Positions 35,372 to 42,189 of a DNA stretch of 64,000 bases are shown one piece after another. The stretch is taken from contig DATHNE010000211.1 of the NCBI GenBank assembly GCA_035486355.1, forward strand, positions 1-64,000, written 5' to 3'. How positions within the stretch are numbered: position 1 is the first letter of the stretch; each line of letters starts with the position of its first letter. The notes beneath the pieces are model-generated. The model was not told the origin of the DNA, did not search any database, and saw only the letters and a list, made by a program, of their open reading frames with translations. The position numbers were made by a program, and so were the translations under genes. Origin of the DNA: Palsa-883 sp035486355. Lineage in GTDB: Bacteria > Pseudomonadota > Alphaproteobacteria > Acetobacterales > Acetobacteraceae.

Positions 35372-35500
35372 GGGGGCCTCGTGAGACAGGCAGGGAGTGT
35401 GCGGGCAGCGGGGCGTCGGCTCAAGTGCTGGTGCGACAGGGCTGGTGCGGCGGTAGCGGTCGGCGCATCGTCACGTCGGGCGTGTGGGGAGGGAATGGCC

Positions 35501-36211
35501 ATGCCGCGGCATTTCGGGGTGTTGATCCCGTCGACCAACACGACGGTGGAGATCGAGTACAACCGGCTATTGCCGGGCGAATATCAGGCGCATGCGGGGC
35601 GGTTGAAGAGCCGTGGCGGCACACCGTTCGCGCCCAGTTTGGATGCGGATCTGGTGTATCAGTCGCAACTGCTGGGCACTGCGAAAGTGGAAGTGATCGC
35701 TTTGTCGCAGACCTCGGCGAGCCTGTTCGCCGAGGATTATGATACGATGGCAATCCAGCGGATGAGCGAGGCGGCTGGCGTGCCGGCGATTACGTCGGCA
35801 CAGGCGGTGGGCCAGGCGGTGCAGGCGCTGGGTGCGCGGCGGATCGCGTTGGTCTCGCCGTACTCGCCTGCGGTGATCGAGCGGGCGAAACACTACTACG
35901 AAACGAAATTCGGCCTGCAGGTCGTGGCACTGCACAGCTTCGATGCTGCCGACGCGTATATGATCGGCAAGTTGGGGCCGGACACTGCGCGCGACGCGTT
36001 CCGGCAGATCGATCGGGCGGAGATCGAGGTGCTGGTGGTGCCGGGCGGCAATTTCCCGACGATGGTACATGTGCCCGCGTGGGAGAGCGAGTTCGGCAAG
36101 TCGGTGATCACCACCAACCAGGCCGCGCTGTGGGCGATGTTCCGGGTGATGGGTGTGACGCAGAAGCTGGCAGGGTTGGGACGACTGCTGGCCGAGATGC
36201 CGGCCGGCTGA
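35501..36211 (+). CDS. Asp/Glu racemase-superfamily protein lacking cysteine
   Basis: A 236-residue protein with the fold of maleate cis-trans isomerases and arylmalonate decarboxylase: FGVLIPSTNTTVEIEYNRLL at the N-terminus and GKSVITTNQAALWAMFRVMG near the C-terminus. In active members one or two Cys act as acid/base or nucleophile. Here the whole protein has no Cys: the first site reads SQTSASLF, and the second VVPGGNFPTM. It therefore cannot use the standard mechanism. I chose ATG 35501 because the GGGGAGGG site lies a proper distance upstream; ATG 35495 is too close. It converges with an FAD monooxygenase gene. Confidence 0.78.
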   Translation: MPRHFGVLIPSTNTTVEIEYNRLLPGEYQAHAGRLKSRGGTPFAPSLDADLVYQSQLLGTAKVEVIALSQTSASLFAEDYDTMAIQRMSEAAGVPAITSAQAVGQAVQALGARRIALVSPYSPAVIERAKHYYETKFGLQVVALHSFDAADAYMIGKLGPDTARDAFRQIDRAEIEVLVVPGGNFPTMVHVPAWESEFGKSVITTNQAALWAMFRVMGVTQKLAGLGRLLAEMPAG

Positions 36212-37399
36212 TCACACCGGCACGGTCAGCGCGTCGTATTCATACAGCCAATCATACCGTTCCCGGACCTTCTCTGGCGTCCATTCCCTGTCGATATAGG
36301 CTGCCGCGCCGGCGGCCTCGGCCAGCGCCGGGTTATGGAACCGTTTCGCGTTGTCGTTCGATCCGCGCACGATCGCCGCCGTCCGCGCCAGTCGAGCGGC
36401 GTCGTAGTGTTTCAGCGCGTTGGCGACATCGTTGTATGCGTCCAGGCAACGCGCCAGCACCATGGCATCTTCCAACGCCATGTTGGCACCTTGTGCCAGG
36501 AACGGCAGGGTCGGATGCGCGGCATCTCCCATCAACGTTGCGCGGCCGATGGAATAGTGCGGCAGCGGCTCGCGTCCTAGCAGCGCCCATTTGAATGGCG
36601 TGGCGATGGCGCGGACGATCGTCTGGATGTCATCGTGCCAGCCCGCGAAGTCACGCAAGCACTCCTCAATCGTGCCGGCTTCGGTCCAGGATTCAACCTG
36701 CCAATCATCGCGTTCCCGCGCGCCGACGAAGTTCAAGATCTCGCCGCGGCGCAACGGATAGGTCACGACGTGGCCACCGATCCCGTTCCAGTTGGCGCCA
36801 ACCAGGCGTCGCAGATGACGCGGCAGGCGTTGCGTCGGGATCAGCCCGCGCCAGGCCATGATCCCGGTGAACTGTGCCCGGCTGGTGCCGAACATGCGCT
36901 GACGGATGGCGGAATGAACGCCGTCCGCGCCGATCAGCAGGTCGCCGCGCACATGGTCCCCCGAGGAAAGGTGCAGCGTGATCCCACCGTCGTCCTGATC
37001 GAAGCCCTCCGCGGCGACACCGACCCGCACCATGTCCAGGCCGGCCTGCTGGACCGCATCACGCAGTACGGCGTGAAAATCGCCGCGATGCACCATCCAG
37101 TAGGGTGCGCCGTACCGCGCCACCGACGTCTCGCCCAAGTCGAACAGTTTCCAGCTCTGACCCGTGCTCCACAGGCGGATTTCTTTGCCGGCCGGTTCGC
37201 AAATCACCTGCTCCATCCGTGCGCGCAATCCGAGATCGATCAACACGCGCGTGCCATTGGCTGAAAGCTGCACACCGGCGCCGACCTCGCGCAGCTCGCT
37301 GGCTTGTTCGAACAGATGCACCTCGTGGCCGCGGCGCAGCAGGGCCAGCGCGGCGGTCAGGCCGCCGATGCCGGCGCCGGCGATCAGGATGCGGGCCAT
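36212..37399 (-). CDS. FAD-dependent aromatic monooxygenase (salicylate hydroxylase-like)
   Basis: A 395-residue group A flavoprotein monooxygenase. The ADP-binding motif IAGAGIGGLTAALALLRRGH is at the N-terminus, a DG-like motif lies in LLIGADGVHSAIRQRMFG near residue 150, and GDAAHPTLPFLAQGANMALE near 290 is the second FAD-binding motif. Such enzymes hydroxylate aromatic acids with NAD(P)H and O2, for example salicylate, 3-hydroxybenzoate or 6-hydroxynicotinate. ATG 37399 has a GGAGAA site. The convergent Asp/Glu-racemase-like gene could point to a ring-cleavage pathway; the substrate is unknown. Confidence 0.85.
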   Translation of the reverse strand: MARILIAGAGIGGLTAALALLRRGHEVHLFEQASELREVGAGVQLSANGTRVLIDLGLRARMEQVICEPAGKEIRLWSTGQSWKLFDLGETSVARYGAPYWMVHRGDFHAVLRDAVQQAGLDMVRVGVAAEGFDQDDGGITLHLSSGDHVRGDLLIGADGVHSAIRQRMFGTSRAQFTGIMAWRGLIPTQRLPRHLRRLVGANWNGIGGHVVTYPLRRGEILNFVGARERDDWQVESWTEAGTIEECLRDFAGWHDDIQTIVRAIATPFKWALLGREPLPHYSIGRATLMGDAAHPTLPFLAQGANMALEDAMVLARCLDAYNDVANALKHYDAARLARTAAIVRGSNDNAKRFHNPALAEAAGAAAYIDREWTPEKVRERYDWLYEYDALTVPV

Positions 37400-37472
37400 G
37401 GACGTTCTCCGTTGAGCCATTCGGCTGCGCAGTGTCTGCGCGCGGCCACGCGTCTGGCAATGGTGGCGGCGC

Positions 37473-38822
37473 TCAGATCGTGTCGACCAGGCGATGCGCG
37501 GTGCGTTGATAGGCGGAGAGGATGGCATCGCGCGCGACATGCCGGCCGTCGCGCACCACGTGTCGGCCGCCGGCCACCACGTCGGTGATACACGGCGTCG
37601 CAGCGGCGAAGGTCACCGCATCCAGCAGCGTGTCTTCGTCACGACCGAGCAGCGCGGGATGCGCTGGATCGATGACAACGAAATCGGCCCGACGGCCCGG
37701 GGCGATCGCACCGACCGGACGATTCAGCGCCTGCGTACCACCGCCCACGGCTTGATCCCACAAATAGCGCCCAGAAGAAATGCCTGACGGTGCCAGCAAA
37801 TTCCGTGTGCGATGCTGCAGCCGCTGGCTGTACTCCAGCAGCCGCAGCTCCTGCGTCGCGGATATGGCGGTGTTGGAATCCGTGCCAATCCCGAACCGCC
37901 CACTCGCCTCACGCCAGGCAATGGCGGGAAACACACCATCGCCCAGATCGGCCTCGGTGATCGGGCACAACCCGGCGACCGCGCCGGTGGCCGCCAGCGC
38001 AGTTGTTTCGGCTACGGTCATGTGCGTTGCGTGCACCAGGCACCACCGATGATCAACCGCGATGTTGGCGAGCAAGTGTTCGACCGGGCGTTGCCCGGTG
38101 GCGGCCAGGCAGTCGTCAACCTCCAGCGTCTGTTCGGCGATATGGATATGCAGTACCCGCCCGGCGGCGAGCTGCACTAACTGCCCAAGCTCCGGTATCG
38201 TCGCCGCACGCAAGGAATGTGGCGCAATGCCGAGCTGTGCGTCCGGGAGAGCGGCGATCGCCCGCGCCGTGCCATCCAGCAGGCGCGCATAGCTATCGAT
38301 ATCATTGACGAAGCGCCGTTGCCCCGGCGTGGGTGGCATCGCGTTGAAACTGCCATGCGCGTAGAACACCGGCAGCATCGTCAACCCAATGCCGCTCGTC
38401 TCCGCCGCCGCGGCGATGCGCGCGCTCAGCTCCGCCGGATTGGCATACGCCGTGCCATCCGGTGCATGATGCACGTAATGAAATTCCGCGACCGCGGTGA
38501 ACCCTGCCTCCAGCATTTCCATGTAGGCGATCGCGGCGATCGCCTCGATATCGTCAGGTGCCAGCGCCGCCTGGAAGCGGTACATCACCTCTCGCCATGA
38601 CCAGAAATCGCCACCGCGTTGCGCCAACCCGGCCATGCCGCGCTGAAACGCGTGGCTGTGCAGGTTCGGCATGCCAGGCAGGGCCACGCCCGACAGACGC
38701 ACCGCGTTGCCCGCCGCCGCACCTGAGTGCAACGCGGTGACGGTTCCATCCGCAACGGTGAGCAGCACGTCGCGCGCCCAACCATCCGGCAGCAATGCGC
38801 GGGGCAGGAAATATCTCTCCAT
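37473..38822 (-). CDS. hutF: Formimidoylglutamate deiminase
   Basis: HutF converts N-formimidoyl-L-glutamate to N-formyl-L-glutamate and ammonia in histidine breakdown. The 449-residue amidohydrolase has the first metal motif PNLHSHAFQRGMAG near residue 52, HIHIAEQ near 205, HATHMT near 245 and GTDSNTAIS near 293, a layout typical of the HutF branch. ATG 38822 matches family N-termini (MERYFLPRALLPDGW); a GTG at 38882 would add 20 residues behind an AAGGG site. No other hut gene is visible here, so histidine catabolism must be encoded elsewhere. Confidence 0.85.
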   Translation of the reverse strand: MERYFLPRALLPDGWARDVLLTVADGTVTALHSGAAAGNAVRLSGVALPGMPNLHSHAFQRGMAGLAQRGGDFWSWREVMYRFQAALAPDDIEAIAAIAYMEMLEAGFTAVAEFHYVHHAPDGTAYANPAELSARIAAAAETSGIGLTMLPVFYAHGSFNAMPPTPGQRRFVNDIDSYARLLDGTARAIAALPDAQLGIAPHSLRAATIPELGQLVQLAAGRVLHIHIAEQTLEVDDCLAATGQRPVEHLLANIAVDHRWCLVHATHMTVAETTALAATGAVAGLCPITEADLGDGVFPAIAWREASGRFGIGTDSNTAISATQELRLLEYSQRLQHRTRNLLAPSGISSGRYLWDQAVGGGTQALNRPVGAIAPGRRADFVVIDPAHPALLGRDEDTLLDAVTFAAATPCITDVVAGGRHVVRDGRHVARDAILSAYQRTAHRLVDTI

Positions 38823-38927
38823 CTCCCCTGTTTGAAAGCCCGGCCGGTACTTTGCAAGCGGTGTGGCGTTGACGATGCGCACCGAACCCTTCCATCATCC
38901 GCAGGTCGAAATCCCCGGGAGCATCCA

Positions 38928-40505
38928 ATGCCGATCGGCCGCACTGTCCTTCGCGCCCTGCTGTTGGCAGGCGCGGCAACCCTTCCGCTCGTCGCCCACG
39001 CGGCCGAGCCGTTCAAATGTGGCCGCGTCGGCGGTGACTTCACCTATGGGCTAGAGGCCAATGTCGCGGGCCTCGACATGATGGCCAACAGTGCGGTGTC
39101 CGTGCGCAACATCGCGATGAACACCTATGAAACGCTGGTCACGCGCGACGACAACATGAAGCCGTTGCTGCAGCTCGCGGCCTCGGTTGAGGCCAGCCCC
39201 GACAACAAGGTCTACACCTTCAAGCTGCGCCAGGGCGTGCACTTCCATAATGGCAAGCTGATGACCTCGGCCGATGTGCGGGCATCGTTCGAGCGCTATG
39301 CGAAGGTCGGTATCGATCGTTCGATCCTGGCGCCGGTAGACCACTACGACACCCCAGATCCGTCCACATTTGTCATCACGCTGAAGGACAGCCGGGCGAC
39401 ATTTGTCGAAAGCATGTCCTCGATCACCGTGCCGATCATCATCATTCCGGAGGAAAACAAGGATGCGCCGGCGCAGCAACTGCCATCGGTGGGCACCGGT
39501 CCTTATCAGATGGTTCAGTTCGTGCCGGACGGCTACGTGAAGCTGAAGCGGTTCGATGGCTACGCGCCGGACACGCGTTATACTGATCTGGATGGCTTTG
39601 GCGGATACAAGGTCGCCTGCCTCGATACCATCACGTTCCGCATGGTGCCGGAGGGCGGGGCACGCGTCGCCGGCTTGGAGACCGGCGAGCTGCAGGCGGT
39701 GGAGGATGTCCCGACCATCACGCAGAAGCGCCTGGCCGCCAACAAGGACATCAAGCTCGTCAAGCTGGACAACTTCTGGTTCAACGTCACTTTCCCGAAC
39801 TGGTCCGCGCCACCGACCAACAATTTGAAGTTCCGTCAGGCGGTCGCGGCAGCGGTTAATTTCGATGAGATCATGGAGGCGGCGAGTGATGGGAACTATC
39901 ACCCCAATCCATCGCTGCAATATGCGGGCAGCACGTACTACACCGAGGCGGGGAAGGAGCTGCTGGATCAGCACAATCCCGCGAAGGTGAAACAGCTGTT
40001 GCAGGAGGCTGGCTACAAGGGAGAAAAAGTCGTTCTGCTGACGAACAAGGATTATCCATCGTTGTACAATTCGGCCCTGGCGATGTCGCAGGAGCTGAAG
40101 GCGGTTGGCATCAACGTGGAGCTGCAGGTGCTGGATTGGCCGACCGCGCTGGCGAAGAGCATGAAAGGCACGCCGGACTGGAACTTCTTCTTCACGGGCT
40201 GGATCACCTATATCGCGCAAGGCGGCATGCAGACCCTGCGCCCGATGGCGGAGCCGAATCCGGTCTACACGCCGCCGGACAACAAGACCGATCCTGCTTT
40301 CATGGAGCAGTTCAATATTGTCTCGAACGGCCCGACGCTGGAAGCGCGGCAGGCGGCGTTTGCCAAGGCACAGGAGATCGCGTTGCGTGACGTGATGGTG
40401 ATTCCGATGGGCGTGATGCCGAAAGTGCAAGGCGTGCGCAGCAATGTGCAGCACTACAAACCGTTCTACGATCCCCGGATGTATAATGTGTGGGTAGAGA
40501 AATGA
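38928..40505 (+). CDS. ABC transporter substrate-binding protein, family 5 (peptide/opine/nickel type)
   Basis: A 525-residue periplasmic binding protein. Residues 1-25 form a signal peptide (MPIGRTVLRALLLAGAATLP, cleavage after AHA). The family 5 signature is present: LQLAASVEASPDNKVYTFKL near residue 82, then GVHFHNGKLMTSADV, and GTGPYQMVQF near 190. It diverges from hutF and is not followed by permease or ATPase genes, so it is an orphan unless the transporter lies elsewhere. The family binds oligopeptides, nickel or other small molecules; the ligand is unknown. Confidence 0.87.
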   Translation: MPIGRTVLRALLLAGAATLPLVAHAAEPFKCGRVGGDFTYGLEANVAGLDMMANSAVSVRNIAMNTYETLVTRDDNMKPLLQLAASVEASPDNKVYTFKLRQGVHFHNGKLMTSADVRASFERYAKVGIDRSILAPVDHYDTPDPSTFVITLKDSRATFVESMSSITVPIIIIPEENKDAPAQQLPSVGTGPYQMVQFVPDGYVKLKRFDGYAPDTRYTDLDGFGGYKVACLDTITFRMVPEGGARVAGLETGELQAVEDVPTITQKRLAANKDIKLVKLDNFWFNVTFPNWSAPPTNNLKFRQAVAAAVNFDEIMEAASDGNYHPNPSLQYAGSTYYTEAGKELLDQHNPAKVKQLLQEAGYKGEKVVLLTNKDYPSLYNSALAMSQELKAVGINVELQVLDWPTALAKSMKGTPDWNFFFTGWITYIAQGGMQTLRPMAEPNPVYTPPDNKTDPAFMEQFNIVSNGPTLEARQAAFAKAQEIALRDVMVIPMGVMPKVQGVRSNVQHYKPFYDPRMYNVWVEK

Positions 40506-40513
40506 TGCTCAGT

Positions 40514-40542
40514 ACACCTCTCTCACGAAGTGGGAGAGGTGT
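40514..40542. terminator. Bidirectional hairpin between converging genes
   Basis: ACACCTCTCTCAC-GAA-GTGGGAGAGGTGT pairs at 12 of 13 positions and lies in the 45-base gap between the stops of the binding-protein gene (+) and the DmsC-like gene (-). No T-run follows on either side. It is a good candidate for a shared transcript end, but Rho-independent termination would be weak. Confidence 0.5.
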
Positions 40543-40550
40543 GCCTGTCG

Positions 40551-41456
40551 TTACGCCGTACGGCCGTAATACAACGTGACCGTGTGCGTCGCTTCAGCGA
40601 AGAACAGCCAGCGTTCTACCAGCAACCCAACCAGCGCGACCACTGCCGCCACCGGCGGAATAAATGGCAGCAGCACGATCGGCACGACGAACGCCAGCGC
40701 CACCGCGATCACCCTCAGCCGCGCTGCGTGCTTGCGGGCAATGCGATAGCCCATCTCCCGCATCAGGTAGTTGTCCTCGGTGTTCGGCGGGTCGAGCATG
40801 CGCACCGTGCCGAGCTCCGTCAGCCCGATTGCATCCCCAGGACCACGCACCGGGCCGCGGTCGATGCTGCGCCAATAGGCAAGTTTCGCCACCAGCGTGA
40901 TCGCCGCCAACACCACGGTCGCATATGCCAGCATCGGCGAGGCGTGCCAGAACATCGCGACACCAGCCAGGCAGGCACCGCCCGAAAACACCGACGCCAG
41001 CAGATAGAACGGCATCACCAGCGGATGATACCACTGCCGGATTGGTTTCAATGAGGCATAGATCATGCCAGTGCAGATCACGGTGACCACGGCCATCGCC
41101 GCGGTCAGGAAGCCGAGCAGCTCTGCCACACCATCCGGTGCGCCATCCATCAGCCACAGCAGAGGAAACAGCACCGCGGGGATATAGGTGATCAGCGACG
41201 CCACCCCCTCACGCGACAGCCACGACGTGCGCCATTGCGTGATCGCACGCCAGGCACGCTCCGGATGACCCAGATGCGCCGTCGACGACAGCAACCCGAA
41301 TGTGATCAGTGCCAGGCCCAGCACGGACGCGGTCAGGCCAAAGCTTGCCTCCATCGGCAGCAGCCCCAGCGGCGCCAATAGCCCGAGCCAGAACAGCATG
41401 CCATAGCCGGCGCCCGAGGCAGTGGTGAACAGAATGACAGAAAGCGCGGGATGCAT
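40551..41456 (-). CDS. DmsC/NrfD-like membrane anchor subunit (SoeC-like)
   Basis: A 301-residue membrane protein with about eight transmembrane helices, similar to DmsC and SoeC, which anchor molybdenum oxidoreductases and exchange electrons with quinone. The N-terminal LSVILFTTASGAGYGMLFWL is typical of DmsC-type anchors, and STAHLGHPERAWRAITQWRTSWLSREG near residue 60 carries the conserved His/Arg region. It follows the iron-sulfur subunit by seven bases. The order on the minus strand is catalytic, iron-sulfur, anchor. Confidence 0.85.
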   Translation of the reverse strand: MHPALSVILFTTASGAGYGMLFWLGLLAPLGLLPMEASFGLTASVLGLALITFGLLSSTAHLGHPERAWRAITQWRTSWLSREGVASLITYIPAVLFPLLWLMDGAPDGVAELLGFLTAAMAVVTVICTGMIYASLKPIRQWYHPLVMPFYLLASVFSGGACLAGVAMFWHASPMLAYATVVLAAITLVAKLAYWRSIDRGPVRGPGDAIGLTELGTVRMLDPPNTEDNYLMREMGYRIARKHAARLRVIAVALAFVVPIVLLPFIPPVAAVVALVGLLVERWLFFAEATHTVTLYYGRTA

Positions 41457-41463
41457 CGGGGCC

Positions 41464-42189
41464 TCAGCGCGACAGGGCGCGGTCGATCCACCGCAGGAAC
41501 GAATTGGTGATTGGCTCCGCCGGGGTTTCAACCGGCGTTGCATGATGGGCACGCGCACGCGGCGGCAGATATCTGTTCACCGGCTTGTAACCGAGCTCCG
41601 GCATCAGGCCATAACCGCCGCGCTCGGCCACCAGCCGCGACACCGCACTGTCAGGGTCGCCCAGATCGCCGAAATGCCGCGCCTGCGCCGGGCAGGTTGA
41701 CACACAGGCCGGCACGCGATCCTGTTCCGGCAGGTTGGTGTTGTAGATGCGATCGATACACAGCGTGCATTTCTTCATTACCCCGGCATCTTCATCGAAC
41801 TCACGTGCGCCATACGGGCAGGCCCAGGAACACAGCTTGCAGCCGATGCAAGTGTCGGCGTTCACCAGCACGATCCCGTCTTCCGCGCGTTTGTACGAGG
41901 CGCCCGTGGGGCAGACGGTGACGCACGCCGGCTCTTCGCAATGCAGACAGGACCGCGGGAAATACACCGTGCGGCTGTCGCGGCCTTCGCCCGCTTCGTA
42001 GCTATGCACGCGGTTGAACCACACGCCCTGCGGCTTCGCCTGATAGGCGTCGAAATCCGGCAGCGGCGCCGAATGCCCCGACGTATTCCATTCCTTGCAG
42101 TTCACCGCGCAGGCATGGCAGCCGACGCAGGTGTCCAGATCGATGACGAGGCCGAGCTTCTTCGCCCCCGGCGATGGGATCGCGGTCAT
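41464..42189 (-). CDS. Four-cluster [4Fe-4S] ferredoxin subunit (SoeB/DmsB-like)
   Basis: A 241-residue iron-sulfur subunit with four Cys groups: CVGCHACAVNCKEW near residue 16, CLHCEEPACVTVCPTG near 82, CIGCKLCSWACPYG near 113, and CTLCIDRI near 137, with a last CPAQ motif. It carries electrons between the molybdenum subunit and the membrane anchor. No TAT signal is present, so the enzyme probably faces the cytoplasm. The start directly abuts the catalytic-subunit stop (42190). Confidence 0.9.
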   Translation of the reverse strand: MTAIPSPGAKKLGLVIDLDTCVGCHACAVNCKEWNTSGHSAPLPDFDAYQAKPQGVWFNRVHSYEAGEGRDSRTVYFPRSCLHCEEPACVTVCPTGASYKRAEDGIVLVNADTCIGCKLCSWACPYGAREFDEDAGVMKKCTLCIDRIYNTNLPEQDRVPACVSTCPAQARHFGDLGDPDSAVSRLVAERGGYGLMPELGYKPVNRYLPPRARAHHATPVETPAEPITNSFLRWIDRALSR

